A stretch of 64,000 bases of DNA from Duganella sp. BuS-21 (GTDB lineage: Bacteria; Pseudomonadota; Gammaproteobacteria; Burkholderiales; Burkholderiaceae_D), in the NCBI GenBank assembly GCA_041874725.1, contig CP097466.1, forward strand, positions 2,480,001 to 2,544,000. Direction: 5' to 3'. Both the position numbers and the translations under genes were made by a program. Shown one piece after another: positions 16,455-27,770 of the stretch (position 1 is its first letter; every line of letters begins with the position of its first letter). Below the pieces are notes generated by a model. It saw nothing but the letters and a program-made list of their open reading frames with translations. It was not told the DNA's origin and made no database searches.

Positions 16455-17573
16455 ATGGAACACTACCAGTCGTCGCAAATCCGCACCCTGAGCTACATCG
16501 AGAACGAAGACCATCCGGTCTTCGGCACCCTGGTCGAGCAGATCTTGCACTTGCTCAATTCCAAGCTGATTTTCAGCGACATCCTGATCCACCAGAACAG
16601 TCCGTTGATGCTGCGTCAACCCAAAGGGCTGGTGGCGGTCACCGACTCGCCCATCACGCGCGAGGAGCTGCAGGAATTCTTCGAAGTGGTCGAGCCCAAC
16701 TGGGCTGAGCGCATCCAGGACCGCGCCTTTGATCGCGCGGTCGACCTGCACACCGCGCGCATCCGCGCCAACTGCTTCAGTTTCCAGGGACGCAAGCGGC
16801 TCGGTTGCGTGATACGCCGCTTCCCTAAGGAGCCGGTGCCACTGTCCAAACTGGGCCTGGGCCTGCATGAGCAGAACTTTGCCCGTCTGACCAGCGGCCT
16901 GGTATTGATTATCGGCGACACCTGCCAGGGTAAGTCGACCACCATCGCTTCCATGCTGGACGAGATCAACAAGCACCGTTCCGGCCACATCATCACGATT
17001 GAAGATCCGGTCGAAACCCTGATCCCGCAGCGCCAGTGCGTGATCACCCAGCGCGAAGTCGGATTCGACGGCGACGTCGAGAGCTTCTACCTGGGCGCGC
17101 TCGATGCGCTGCGCGAACGCCCGGACGTGATCTGCATCGGCGAAATCCGTGATGCGCAAACCGCGCAGGAAGCGCTGGCGCTGGCTGAAGCCGGTCCGCT
17201 GGTGCTGGCCTCGCTGCATGCGCGCTCGACCGAGCTGGGCCTGCAGAAGATGCTGCGCCTGCTCGGCAACACCGAGCCGCAGGCGCAAGCCTTGGCGCAC
17301 GCGCTGCGCGGCGTGCTGTGCCAGGCGCTGCTGCCGGCGGTGAAGGGCGAGCGCTACTACCTCGCCACCGAATGCCTGACCAACAATCCCGAAGTCACCG
17401 GGATGATCGCCGAAGGCCAGATCTCCAACCTGCGCATCTGGATGGAAGACAAGCCGGGCGAGGGCTGCCATACCATGAACACCTCGCTGCGCACGTTGCT
17501 GTCCGAAGGCAAGATCGCAGTGCAGGATGCGCGCAACGCCACCACCGACCGCATCGGCTTCGTCGAACCCTGA
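16455..17573 (+). CDS. PilT/PilU-family secretion ATPase, unlinked paralogue
   Basis: The 372-aa AAA+ ATPase is of the type IV pilus retraction class. Domains: N-terminal PAS-like region (HLLNSKLIFSDILIHQNSPL), P-loop GDTCQGKST (about 156-164), Asp-box TIEDPVETLIPQ, Walker B and Glu in RPDVICIGEIRDAQTAQEAL, and His-box ASLHARST. The P-loop keeps GxxxxGKST but differs from the usual GPTGSGKST, and the His-box differs from ATLHTNS. It stands alone between the RlmI fragment and the cytochromes rather than with pilus genes. Possible roles are a PilU-like accessory motor or regulation of adhesion. Confidence 0.85.
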   Translation: MEHYQSSQIRTLSYIENEDHPVFGTLVEQILHLLNSKLIFSDILIHQNSPLMLRQPKGLVAVTDSPITREELQEFFEVVEPNWAERIQDRAFDRAVDLHTARIRANCFSFQGRKRLGCVIRRFPKEPVPLSKLGLGLHEQNFARLTSGLVLIIGDTCQGKSTTIASMLDEINKHRSGHIITIEDPVETLIPQRQCVITQREVGFDGDVESFYLGALDALRERPDVICIGEIRDAQTAQEALALAEAGPLVLASLHARSTELGLQKMLRLLGNTEPQAQALAHALRGVLCQALLPAVKGERYYLATECLTNNPEVTGMIAEGQISNLRIWMEDKPGEGCHTMNTSLRTLLSEGKIAVQDARNATTDRIGFVEP

Positions 17574-17574
17574 T

Positions 17575-18855
17575 CTAGTCCAGCGGAATGGCGCGGTAGC
17601 GGTTGACGTCGGTGCTGTTGACCGGCGGCGCGTTATTGCCCCAGGCGCTGCGCAGATAGGACACCACCTGCGCGGTTTCCATGTCGCTCAGCGCATGACC
17701 GAAAGGCGGCATGCTGAACGGACGCGGATTGCCTGCCGTGGCCGGCGCGAAGCCGCCGTTGAGCACGATGCGGATCGGATTGACCGCATGGTCCATGGTC
17801 AGCCCTTGGTTGCCTGCTAGCGGCGGATAGGCCGGCGGCTTGCCCAGCCCGTTGGCGCCGTGGCAATCCACACAATGCTTGTCGTACAGCTTGGCGCCTT
17901 CCGCCAGATAGGCCACGGCCTGCGCGCCGCTGTCGCGTTCGTAGGCCGGCGGCTTGGCTTCGGGCGGCAGCGATTGCAGGTAGAGCGCAATCGCTTGGAT
18001 GTCGCCGTCGTTCAGGTGTTGCAGACTTTCCCGGACCACCTCGGCCATCGGCCCGAACACGGTGGCGCGCGCTGATGTGCCGGTTTTCAGCAGTGCCGCC
18101 AGATGCTCCCGCTGCCAGTCGCCCCTGGCGTTGAGCGGCGGCGCGTACCAGCCTTGCGCCGCCAGCATGGCGCCGGACAGCTCTCCACCTTCCGCGCCCA
18201 GCGAATTGCGCGCGCTGTGGCAGGCGCTGCAATGTCCCAGTCCCTGCACCAGATAGGCACCGCGATTCCATTCCACCGACTGCCCCAGTTCGGGCGTGAA
18301 TGCTGCCGGCTTGAAGTACAGCGCGCGCCAAGCGGCCAGCGAGACCTGCAGCTTGTAGGGGAAGCGCAACTGGTTCGGCTGGTTGGGCTGGCTGACGGCC
18401 GGCACGGTGCGCAGGTAGGCGTGCAGTGCGTCGGCGTCGGCACGCGTGACGTGGGCATAGCTGGTGTAGGGGAAGGCCGGATAGAGCAGGCGGCCGTCTT
18501 TGGATTTGCCGTGATGCAGGGCACGCCAGAAGTCGTCGGCGCTCCAGGCGCCGATGCCGGTGGCGCGGTCGGCGGTGATGTTGGGCGAGATCACGCTGCC
18601 GAACGGCGTCTGCAGCGCGCGGCCGCCGGCGTAGGGCTGGCCGCCGCGCGTGGTGTGGCACGCCATGCAGTCGCCTGCCTTGGCCAGATACGCGCCGCGC
18701 GCGACCAGTTCGACCGCTGGCGTCACGTGGGCGGCATTGGTCGTCGAGGCGGGCGGGCCGAGGTCTTCGCTGCGGAACTGCTGCGCCAGCAGGGCGGCAA
18801 TGGCTAGGCCGGCCGCGAGCACGAAGGCGATAACGGTATACACGATTTTCCTCAT
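17575..18855 (-). CDS. Triheme c-type cytochrome, dehydrogenase-associated (AdhB-like)
   Basis: The 426-aa membrane-anchored protein has an N-terminal hydrophobic segment (IVYTVIAFVLAAGLAIAALL) and three heme-binding motifs: CMACH (about 61), CSACH (about 209) and CVDCH (about 330). This is the layout of the cytochrome subunits that take electrons from membrane alcohol, aldehyde or gluconate dehydrogenases. Met ligands are available, for example in FSMPPFGH. It overlaps the diheme cytochrome by 4 nt (ATGA), so both are one operon. No partner dehydrogenase is visible nearby. Confidence 0.9.
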   Translation of the reverse strand: MRKIVYTVIAFVLAAGLAIAALLAQQFRSEDLGPPASTTNAAHVTPAVELVARGAYLAKAGDCMACHTTRGGQPYAGGRALQTPFGSVISPNITADRATGIGAWSADDFWRALHHGKSKDGRLLYPAFPYTSYAHVTRADADALHAYLRTVPAVSQPNQPNQLRFPYKLQVSLAAWRALYFKPAAFTPELGQSVEWNRGAYLVQGLGHCSACHSARNSLGAEGGELSGAMLAAQGWYAPPLNARGDWQREHLAALLKTGTSARATVFGPMAEVVRESLQHLNDGDIQAIALYLQSLPPEAKPPAYERDSGAQAVAYLAEGAKLYDKHCVDCHGANGLGKPPAYPPLAGNQGLTMDHAVNPIRIVLNGGFAPATAGNPRPFSMPPFGHALSDMETAQVVSYLRSAWGNNAPPVNSTDVNRYRAIPLD

Positions 18856-19577
18856 TTCGCACCGCCCGTTGCGACGGCGGGCGCGCTGCCGCAGACCATG
18901 GGCAGGGCGGCTGGCAGACCGGCGGCCGGTCGGGCGGCGGCGTCGGGCGGCTGTTTGCTGAGCCAGGCCGAGACGGCGGCCACGTCGGCGTCGCTCAGGC
19001 GGGCCGCGATGTCGGCCATGCAGTCGGGCGCGGTGGCGCGGCGGCTGTGGTTCTTCCAGTTGCCGAACTGGGCATTGATATAGTCGCTGGGCAGGCCGAG
19101 CAGGCCGGGGATGGCCGGCTCAACCCCGGTCAGGGCCGCGCCGTGACAGGACACGCAGGCTGGAATTTTCTGCGCCGCATCGCCTTGCCGTGCCAGCGTT
19201 TGCCCGCGTGCCAGTTGGGCGGCGGTGGCGCTGGCGCCGCTGCCGGCCGCCGCCGCTGCGTACGGTGGATGCTGGGCCGCGAAATAGTCGGCGATCTCGC
19301 GCAGGTAGTCGTCGGGCAAGTGGGCCACCATATAGGTCATCATCGGATAATGACGGCGGCCGTCGCGGAAGTTGCGCAGCTGGTTGTAGAGGTAGCCGGC
19401 CGGCTTGCCGGCGATGCGCGGAAAGTAAGCGTCGCCGCGTTCCTTCACGCTATGGCAGGCCAGGCAGGCGGCGACGCGCTGCTCCAGCGTATCGGGCGGG
19501 ATCGCGGCGGCGGCTGGCGTGGCAGCAGGTGCGACCGCCAGGGCGGCGGCGATACTGAAAGCGGCAAACATCGGCAT
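18852..19577 (-). CDS. Diheme c-type cytochrome (cytochrome c4-like)
   Basis: The 241-aa periplasmic protein begins with a signal peptide (MFAAFSIAAALAVAPAAT through AAA) and has two heme motifs, CLACH (about 39) and CVSCH (about 136), each in a similar half. The first half reads RIAGKPAGYLYNQLRNFRDG and HYPMMTYM, with a Met ligand. This is the cytochrome c4 pattern. AAGG lies upstream of ATG 19577. Co-translated with the triheme protein, it likely shuttles electrons between that protein and a terminal oxidase. Confidence 0.88.
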   Translation of the reverse strand: MPMFAAFSIAAALAVAPAATPAAAAIPPDTLEQRVAACLACHSVKERGDAYFPRIAGKPAGYLYNQLRNFRDGRRHYPMMTYMVAHLPDDYLREIADYFAAQHPPYAAAAAGSGASATAAQLARGQTLARQGDAAQKIPACVSCHGAALTGVEPAIPGLLGLPSDYINAQFGNWKNHSRRATAPDCMADIAARLSDADVAAVSAWLSKQPPDAAARPAAGLPAALPMVCGSAPAVATGGAK

Positions 19578-19615
19578 ACCGGTCCTTATTCAGACGGCGC
19601 ACGGCGGCCGCTGCG

Positions 19616-20278
19616 TCAGACTATACCGGGTTTGGCCGGCTTCGGCAGCTTGACGGGCTTTATGGGAGATAACTTGTTGCCGAGCTCTAGCCAACGGCGG
19701 TAGACGCGCAGCGCCACTTGTGCGTCGTCGGCCGCGTACAGGATTTGCTTTTCGTTTAGGCGCGGCAGGGCCCAGTTGGTGGTGGAGATCTTCTTGGACT
19801 TTTGCAGCTTGAGGCCGAAGAACTTGGCCACCGCCGTCTTGGCGCCGAGGTCGTTGCGCTGACCGGGCGCGCGCAGCGCCACCGACATGTCGACGATGGC
19901 GGCCGCGCGGATATCGAGCTTGGCGTGCAGGCGCTTGACGTCGTCCGACAGGCCGAAGCCTATCTTCAACGGCAAAGGCCGTTCCAGGATGGCGATCAGC
20001 GCCGCCCGGATGTACGGCTCGGTGCTGGCGCCGATCTGGAACAGATACGCCTTGTGGTCGGTGGCAAACTGGATCAGGTGCGGGCCGGTGGAGGTCTCGC
20101 CGCGCGTGAAGGTCGGCTTCGATTCGGTATCGAAGCCGATGGCGTCACACACCAGCAGGGCATCGCGCGCGGCGATGGCCTGTTCGGGGGTGACGACCAG
20201 ATGAACGTCGGCGATGCGGATGCCGGTGTAGGGCGGCAGCTCGTCTTCCGCCGGCGCCACTACGGCCTGGCTATCCAA
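19616..20278 (-). CDS. 3'-5' exonuclease domain protein (RNase D-like, DEDDy)
   Basis: The 220-aa protein has an RNase D-type exonuclease fold. Exo I is IGFDTES (D50, E52), Exo II includes GFGLSDDVKRLHAK, and Exo III is LYAADDAQVALRVYRRW (Y-x3-D type). It lacks the HRDC domains of full RNase D. The start is a TTG at 20278, 1 nt after the stop of the ProQ-like gene, with no ATG near the N-terminus. This suggests coupled translation and an RNA-related role. Confidence 0.85.
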   Translation of the reverse strand: MDSQAVVAPAEDELPPYTGIRIADVHLVVTPEQAIAARDALLVCDAIGFDTESKPTFTRGETSTGPHLIQFATDHKAYLFQIGASTEPYIRAALIAILERPLPLKIGFGLSDDVKRLHAKLDIRAAAIVDMSVALRAPGQRNDLGAKTAVAKFFGLKLQKSKKISTTNWALPRLNEKQILYAADDAQVALRVYRRWLELGNKLSPIKPVKLPKPAKPGIV

Positions 20279-20279
20279 C

Positions 20280-20750
20280 TCAGCCCTTTTTCGAGAACTT
20301 CGCGGCCAGCTGCGTCAGCTTGTCGGCGCGCAGGCGCGCTGCTTCGTCGGCGGCCTGGGCGTCGCGTTCGGCTTTCTTGCGTTCCGCTTCTTTCTTGAAG
20401 CGCTCTTGCAGCACTTGCGTGGCGTGGGCGCGGTGGGTGTCGGTGACTTCGGCGCCTGGGGTGCCGTCGAGGTCATGGCGCACTTTGGCTTTTTCCATGA
20501 CTTTCAGGTAACGCAGGGAGCCGGTGTGGATGCCGAGCGCGGTCCGCATGGTTTTGCGGTCGAGGTCGGGCATCACGGCCAGCAACTGCTTGTCGATACC
20601 GATCGACAACGGCAGAAAATCGCGGAAGGCCGGGAATTGGGTTTGCAACTGTTTCAGCAAGCTGCGCGGGGACTGGGCGGCAGTCGCCGGGAGGGAGGCA
20701 GGGGTAGCTGGCTCTGCGACCGGAGGCTGGGGGGTAAGACTAGTGTTCAT
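20280..20750 (-). CDS. ProQ/FinO-family RNA chaperone
   Basis: The 156-aa protein (ATG 20750; an upstream in-frame TTG at 20759 is less likely) contains the FinO/ProQ RNA-binding domain. It runs from QLQTQFPAFRDFLPLSIGID through DLDRKTMRTALGIHTGSLRY to LKVMEKAKVRHDLDGTP. A charged, Lys/Glu/Ala-rich helix forms the C-terminus. Such proteins bind structured sRNA and mRNA 3' ends. It is followed directly by the exonuclease gene. Confidence 0.88.
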   Translation of the reverse strand: MNTSLTPQPPVAEPATPASLPATAAQSPRSLLKQLQTQFPAFRDFLPLSIGIDKQLLAVMPDLDRKTMRTALGIHTGSLRYLKVMEKAKVRHDLDGTPGAEVTDTHRAHATQVLQERFKKEAERKKAERDAQAADEAARLRADKLTQLAAKFSKKG

Positions 20751-20893
20751 CGACTTCAAAGGTTAAGCAACAGCCGTCAGCATATCATGCGCTCCAGAGG
20801 AATGCAGTGCATTTTGAGCCACTGTGTTCGATGGCTCATACTTAGGAAGGACTTAGAACGACGGTAAGGCGTGCGCTCCCGGCCCGAAATGTG

Positions 20894-20899
20894 TATAAT
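20894..20899 (+). promoter_or_regulatory. Candidate -10 box of the small RNA upstream of rpoD
   Basis: A perfect TATAAT hexamer. No good -35 hexamer is seen at the usual distance, so strength is uncertain. Transcription would begin near 20906. Confidence 0.45.
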
Positions 20900-20905
20900 G
20901 TTCGA

Positions 20906-21050
20906 CGCACTAACGCAATACCGTGTGATTCAGTTTGGAACAGGATGCGATTCGGATGGTCTGAAAGAGGGCGCTAGCCCTTCTCATTTGCCCTTCTCAT
21001 TCTTCCCTGATAAGAGAAACAAGCCCGTGGCTGGAAGCGGGCTTTTTTTA
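20906..21050 (+). ncRNA. Candidate small RNA or rpoD leader with intrinsic terminator
   Basis: Between a TATAAT box and a strong terminator lies about 145 nt without a plausible gene. It can form a hairpin GAGGGC-GCTA-GCCCTTC (20967-20983) and a second TTCTC...GAGAA stem whose loop holds CTTCCC. It ends in the terminator AAGCCCG...CGGGCTT plus T-run (21021-21050). CCCTTCTCATT occurs twice (starting 20978 and 20991); such C/U-rich unpaired motifs can pair with Shine-Dalgarno sequences. It could be a trans-acting sRNA or an attenuated leader of rpoD. The evidence is structural only. Confidence 0.45.
21021..21050 (+). terminator. Intrinsic terminator ahead of rpoD
   Basis: AAGCCCG, ten-base loop, CGGGCTT and seven or more T. 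It would end the candidate small RNA and isolate or attenuate rpoD, which starts 115 nt further on. Confidence 0.8.
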
Positions 21051-21165
21051 TTCCGCAGATAATCGTCAGCTAAATTACAACATTTCCACCCATGCGCACC
21101 GTTCGCGGTCGGCGCGGGGTCTGCTTTTTTGTAATTTCTGGCGAGTACGCATTGAGAGATTTTTA

Positions 21166-23649
<2,484 letters not shown>

Positions 23650-23665
23650 GGTTCAGCGAGGCAAA

Positions 23666-23845
23666 CAAAAAAAGGGAGACGCTGTCTTAATGCCGTTAAG
23701 TTAAGCTGAAAATAGGCTTCGTCATTCCCGCGAATGCGGGAATCCATGAGGCGCATGCCCGGCTAACTCAGCATGGATCCCGGCTTTCGCCGGGACGACA
23801 TCGCTTAACTTAACGGCATTAGAGACGCTGTCTCCCTTTTTTTTA
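23666..23845 (+). terminator. rpoD terminator split by an inserted element
   Basis: Without the insert the sequence would read A-tract, GGGAGAC-GCT-GTCTCCC, T8, a perfect intrinsic terminator. The 134-bp element sits in it and has duplicated GAGACGCTGTCT on both sides. The right half (23822-23845) still holds GAGAC-GCT-GTCTC and the T-run, so termination is probably kept. Confidence 0.8.
23688..23821. mobile_element. 134-bp MITE, copy 1 (in the rpoD terminator)
   Basis: Perfect 19-bp terminal inverted repeats, TAATGCCGTTAAGTTAAGC at the left and its reverse complement at 23803-23821, enclose 96 bp of two hairpins (ATTCCCGCG..GCGGGAAT and ATCCCGG..CCGGGA). It has no coding capacity. The 12-bp direct repeat GAGACGCTGTCT on both sides is the target duplication. 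It is nearly identical (one difference) to copy 2 at 59908-60041, so movement was recent. The transposase must be supplied in trans; an IS4/IS231-type parent is possible because those make 10-12 bp duplications. Confidence 0.88.
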
Positions 23846-23977
23846 AAGCTGTTTTGCGCATTGCCGGGAAGCCTGGCTTTCATCTTCCGAAAGGCGCCGG
23901 GCTGCCAGGTCGACAGCGGTTCGACGGGGTGCTCACGTAGAATAAGCGTTGACGACTCAACAGTCGTCCTTAACGGC

Positions 23978-24065
23978 ACCCCGAACGAAAGGGTCTGACC
24001 CTGGCCGCAGCGGTGTGCGGGTTGGGGGGGGGGCGCCTGCTTTTAAAGCCACAAGCAAGGTCAAG
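23978..24065. repeat. Intergenic repeat, copy A, left of the GFA gene
   Basis: AACGAAAGGGTC, GACCCTGGCCGCAG, CGGTGTGCGGGTTGGG and CTTTTAAAGC-ACAAGCA recur in the same order and orientation at 24607-24712. Copy A has a run of ten G. The GGGTC/GACCC part is a short palindrome. The 23846-24154 interval holds no other feature apart from the upstream sequence of the GFA gene. Confidence 0.7.
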
Positions 24066-24154
24066 CCCGGCATCCCAAGCTGTTCCTGTAAATCCGTGCC
24101 GCGAGCCTGGGTGGCGTCCTTGTTGACACTGGCAAGCCGAAGAAGGAAATGACG

Positions 24155-24535
24155 ATGAGTGACAGCACGGAATTACACGGTAGCTGCTTGTGCGGCGGCG
24201 TACGCTATCGCGCGGCGTTGCCGGTGTTTCACGCCAGCCACTGCTATTGCACCATGTGCCAGAAGCAGCACGGCGCGGCGGCGGGATCGTATGTCAATGT
24301 CGGCAGGCCCGGCCTGGTGATCGAACAGGGCAGGGAACTGATCGCCGAATACGCATCGTCGGCCGACGGCCGGCGCGATTTCTGCCGCGTGTGCGGCTCT
24401 ACGCTGTTCTGGCGCAGCACGGAAACGCCGGAGCGCATCGCCATCACGCTCGGTACGCTGGAGCCGCCGTATGCGGGGTCGGTGGAGCGCGAACTGTATC
24501 CCGAAAACAAACCGGCCTGGACGCCGCGCGCCTGA
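24155..24535 (+). CDS. GFA-family (CENP-V/glutathione-dependent formaldehyde-activating-like) zinc protein
   Basis: The 126-aa protein has the GFA cysteine pattern for two zinc ions: GSCLCGGVRY, then HCYCTMCQKQHGAAAGSYV, then FCRVCGSTLFWRS. ATG 24155 is preferred over ATG 24149 because AAGGA is spaced seven bases from it. Members act as glutathione- or thiol-adduct binding enzymes, but most, like this one, have no known substrate. The gene is alone and lies between two direct copies of a roughly 100-bp repeat. Confidence 0.85.
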   Translation: MSDSTELHGSCLCGGVRYRAALPVFHASHCYCTMCQKQHGAAAGSYVNVGRPGLVIEQGRELIAEYASSADGRRDFCRVCGSTLFWRSTETPERIAITLGTLEPPYAGSVERELYPENKPAWTPRA

Positions 24536-24606
24536 GTCGCGCACGCTGCGGCCGGCAGCGCAATGTGCAGGGCGTTGCACGTTGTTTTCAGCGTCCAGCC
24601 GAGCAA

Positions 24607-24712
24607 GCACCCCTAACGAAAGGGTCGGACCCCTCGGGGTCCGACCCTGGCCGCAGCGGTGTGCGGGTTGGGGTGGTGCCGCCCGCTTTTAAAGCGACAA
24701 GCAACGTCAATC
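24607..24712. repeat. Intergenic repeat, copy B, right of the GFA gene
   Basis: Same block order as copy A, with an extra palindromic section (GGTCGGACCCC-TC-GGGGTCCGACC). The orientation is the same, so the GFA gene is bracketed by direct repeats. Confidence 0.7.
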
Positions 24713-24722
24713 CCATCATGCC

Positions 24723-24760
24723 AAAAAAAAAGCCCCGGCGTCCGTAAGGAGGCCGGGGCT
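24723..24760 (-). terminator. Intrinsic terminator of ppc
   Basis: Read on the minus strand: AGCCCCGGC, 12-base loop, GCCGGGGCT, then eight T. It starts 16 nt after the ppc stop. Confidence 0.85.
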
Positions 24761-24776
24761 TGATGGGGCTGCGGGC

Positions 24777-27608
24777 TTAGCCGGTGTTGCGCAAGCCGGC
24801 CGCGACGCCGTTGATCGACAGGTGGATGCCGCGGTGCACGCGTTCGTCCGCCTTGCTTTCGCTCGACAGCGCGCGGTGGCGCTTGATCAGTTCAACCTGC
24901 AAGTGGTTGAGCGGGTCGAGGTAGGCGAAGCGGTTCTGGATCGAACGCGCCAGCAGCGGGTTGCCGGCCAGGCGCTCGGTGGCGCCGGTGATGCTTTGCA
25001 GGATTTCCAGCGTGCTGGCGTGCTCTTCGGTGATGCGCTTGAAGATGCGGTCGCGCAGTTCCTTATCCTGCACCAGCTCGGCGTAACGCGAGGCGATCGC
25101 CAGGTCGGTCTTGGCCAGCACCATGTCCATATTGGACAGCAGGGTGGCGAACAGCGGCCATTGCCGGAACATGGCTTGCAGCTGGGCCAGGCGCTCGGCC
25201 TTGTCGCCGTCGGCGATCCAGCCGCCGATGGCGCTGGCGAAACCGTACCAGCCCGGCAGCAGCAGGCGGCATTGGCCCCACGAGAAGCCCCATGGGATCG
25301 CGCGCAGGTCTTCGATGCGCTTGGTCGACTTGCGCGAGGCCGGGCGCGAACCGAGGTTCAGCTCGGCGATCTCGGCGATCGGCGTGGCGGCAAAGAAGTA
25401 GTCGGTGAAGCCCGGGGTTTCATAGACCAGGTTGCGGTAGGCCTTGTAGGCGCGGTCCGAAATCTCGGCCATCACCGTTTCGAAACCGCGCAGCTGTTTG
25501 CTGTGCTCGGCGTCTTCCGGCTGCGGCATCAGGCTCGCTTCCAAGGTGGCGGCGACCAGCAGTTCCAGGTTGCGGCGGCCGATGTCCTTGTTGGAGAACT
25601 TGGAGGCGATGATCTCGCCCTGTTCGGTCAGGCGGATCTGGCCGTTGACGGTGCCGTGCGGCTGCGCCAGGATGGCCTCGTACGATGGACCGCCGCCGCG
25701 ACCGACCGTGCCGCCACGGCCGTGGAACAGACGCAGCTTGACGCCGGCTTTTGCAAACACGGTCACCAGGTGGGTCTCGGCCTTGTACAGCTCCCAATTG
25801 GAGGTGAGGAAGCCACCGTCCTTGTTGGAGTCCGAGTAGCCCAGCATGACTTCCTGGATCTGGCCCTGCTTGGCGATCAGTTCCTTCACCAGCGGGATGG
25901 CCATTACGGCTTCCATGATGTCGGCCGCGCGCTGCAGGTCGGGTATGGTTTCGAACAGCGGGATCACCATCAGGTCCAGCTCGGGTTTGGCGACACCCGC
26001 GGCGAGGCGCAGCAGGCCCATTTCCTTTTGCAGCAGCAGCACTTCCAGCAGGTCGGACACGGTTTCGGTGTGCGAGATGATGTAGTTGCGGATCGCGCGC
26101 ACGCCGTAGCGCGCACGGATCTCGCGCGCGGCGCGCAGCACGCCCAGTTCGGAGACGGTCTCGGCCGAGTAGCTGATGTACGGCGAATTGAGCAGGCGCG
26201 GCTGCGACAGCTCGTCGAGCAGCAGCTTGACCTTGGCGTCCTCGTCCAGCGCGCAGTACTCGGCCAGCACGCCCGATTTGGCGAACAGCTCGGCCAGCAC
26301 GCGCTCGTGGATGTCGGACGACTGGCGCATGTCCAGCGACGCCAGATGGAAGCCGAAGATGTCGGCCGCACGCTTCAGGGTGGACAGGCGCGGCTGCACC
26401 AGCACCGCGCCGTGGTTGGCGTCGAGCGAGTCGATCAGCACTTGCAGGTCGGCCGAGAAGGCGGACGCGTCGGCGTACGGCTCGGCGTGGCCCACTTCCT
26501 TGCGCAGGATGTTGGTGGCGCCCAAGGCGCGCGCGGTCGATGCCAGACGCGCGTAGATGCCGATCAGGGCGCGGCGATACGGTTCGTCGGCGCGGTGGTC
26601 GGAGGTGTCCGGCGACTGGTCGGCCAGCGCTTGCAGCGCGGGCGAGCAGGCGATCATCAGGGTCGAGATCGACAGCTCGGCGCCCAGCGTGTGCGTTTCC
26701 TCCAGGTAGAAGTCGAGGATGGTGGTGGCCTGGCGCGTCAGCGCGTGCGACATGGTGTTGCCGTTGACGTTGGGATTGCCGTCGCGGTCGCCGCCGATCC
26801 AGCTGCCCATCTGTACGTACGGTGCGTTGATCAGTTGCGGCTGTTCTTCGTTGCCGTAGTGGTGGGCGATGTCCTGCTCGATGTCGTCATACAACCCCGG
26901 CAGTTCGCGCAGGAAGGTGATGCGGTAGTAGGACAGGGCGTTTTCAATCTCGTCGGCCACGGTCAGCTTGGAGTAGCGCAGCATGCGGGTCTGCCACAGC
27001 GTGGCGATGCGCGCGCGCAGCAGGTGCAGGTTGGCGGCGCGTTCCTTCGGCGTGATCGGCAGGTCGCGTTCGGCCAGCAGGCGCGCGATATCGTGCTCGG
27101 CATCAAGGATGGATTTGCGCTGCACCTCGGTCGGGTGGGCGGTCAGCACCGGCGAAATCAGCGCGTCCTTGAAGAAGGTCGACACGGTTTCCTGGCTGAC
27201 GCCGGCTTCTTTCAGCTTGCACAGCGCGAAGTTGACGCTGCCTTGCTGCGGGTTCGAGCCGGCTAGCAGGTGGGCGCGGCGGCGGCGAATGTGGTGCTGG
27301 TCTTCGGCGATATTGGCCAGGTGCGAGAAATAGGAAAACGCGCGCACCACGGAAATCGTCTGTTCCTTGGTGAGGATTTTCAGCATGCCGTCGAGTTCCT
27401 TGGCGGCGCCGGCGTCGGCCTCGCGGCGGAAGCGCACGGCGGTTTGCCGGATGGTTTCGACCACGGCGTAGACTTCTTCGCCCTCCTGGTCGCGCAACAC
27501 GTCGCCGAGCAGGCGGCCGAGTAAGCGTATGCCTTCTTTGAGTGGTGCGTCCTTGTCTACGCCCGTTTGTTCAGCAGTAAGATGCGTTGCACTAGATTGG
27601 TTTGCCAT
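24777..27608 (-). CDS. ppc: Phosphoenolpyruvate carboxylase
   Basis: The 943-aa enzyme makes oxaloacetate from PEP and bicarbonate, refilling the TCA cycle. The catalytic signatures are all present: [14 protein letters not shown] with the essential His, [40 protein letters not shown], and the C-terminal RNTG end. Length is typical. It is divergent from hemC, with about 160 nt between the starts. It ends at a strong terminator. Confidence 0.97.
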   Translation of the reverse strand: MANQSSATHLTAEQTGVDKDAPLKEGIRLLGRLLGDVLRDQEGEEVYAVVETIRQTAVRFRREADAGAAKELDGMLKILTKEQTISVVRAFSYFSHLANIAEDQHHIRRRRAHLLAGSNPQQGSVNFALCKLKEAGVSQETVSTFFKDALISPVLTAHPTEVQRKSILDAEHDIARLLAERDLPITPKERAANLHLLRARIATLWQTRMLRYSKLTVADEIENALSYYRITFLRELPGLYDDIEQDIAHHYGNEEQPQLINAPYVQMGSWIGGDRDGNPNVNGNTMSHALTRQATTILDFYLEETHTLGAELSISTLMIACSPALQALADQSPDTSDHRADEPYRRALIGIYARLASTARALGATNILRKEVGHAEPYADASAFSADLQVLIDSLDANHGAVLVQPRLSTLKRAADIFGFHLASLDMRQSSDIHERVLAELFAKSGVLAEYCALDEDAKVKLLLDELSQPRLLNSPYISYSAETVSELGVLRAAREIRARYGVRAIRNYIISHTETVSDLLEVLLLQKEMGLLRLAAGVAKPELDLMVIPLFETIPDLQRAADIMEAVMAIPLVKELIAKQGQIQEVMLGYSDSNKDGGFLTSNWELYKAETHLVTVFAKAGVKLRLFHGRGGTVGRGGGPSYEAILAQPHGTVNGQIRLTEQGEIIASKFSNKDIGRRNLELLVAATLEASLMPQPEDAEHSKQLRGFETVMAEISDRAYKAYRNLVYETPGFTDYFFAATPIAEIAELNLGSRPASRKSTKRIEDLRAIPWGFSWGQCRLLLPGWYGFASAIGGWIADGDKAERLAQLQAMFRQWPLFATLLSNMDMVLAKTDLAIASRYAELVQDKELRDRIFKRITEEHASTLEILQSITGATERLAGNPLLARSIQNRFAYLDPLNHLQVELIKRHRALSSESKADERVHRGIHLSINGVAAGLRNTG

Positions 27609-27770
27609 GGGTTAAGCCACAAAGAGATAAATGTCGGTGCAAGGGCTTGTGGCCCGGTTCTGCGAGAAGGTGAGCATGCTAAAATTTGTGATCTTAAACA
27701 CGCGCGTGGTACTGGCTTGCGCCGGTTGACGTCAGCTACAGCGAAAGAACTGGTTTTGAAAACATCGGAA

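Noticed and set aside
23722..23979. Minus-strand 85-codon frame containing VVPAKAGIHAELAG
   Set aside because: Translation of the MITE hairpins; such peptides arise wherever this repeat is read.
24822..27266. 814-codon open frame antisense to ppc
   Set aside because: Shadow of ppc; composition is Val/Gln/Arg-rich without domains, while ppc has all catalytic motifs.
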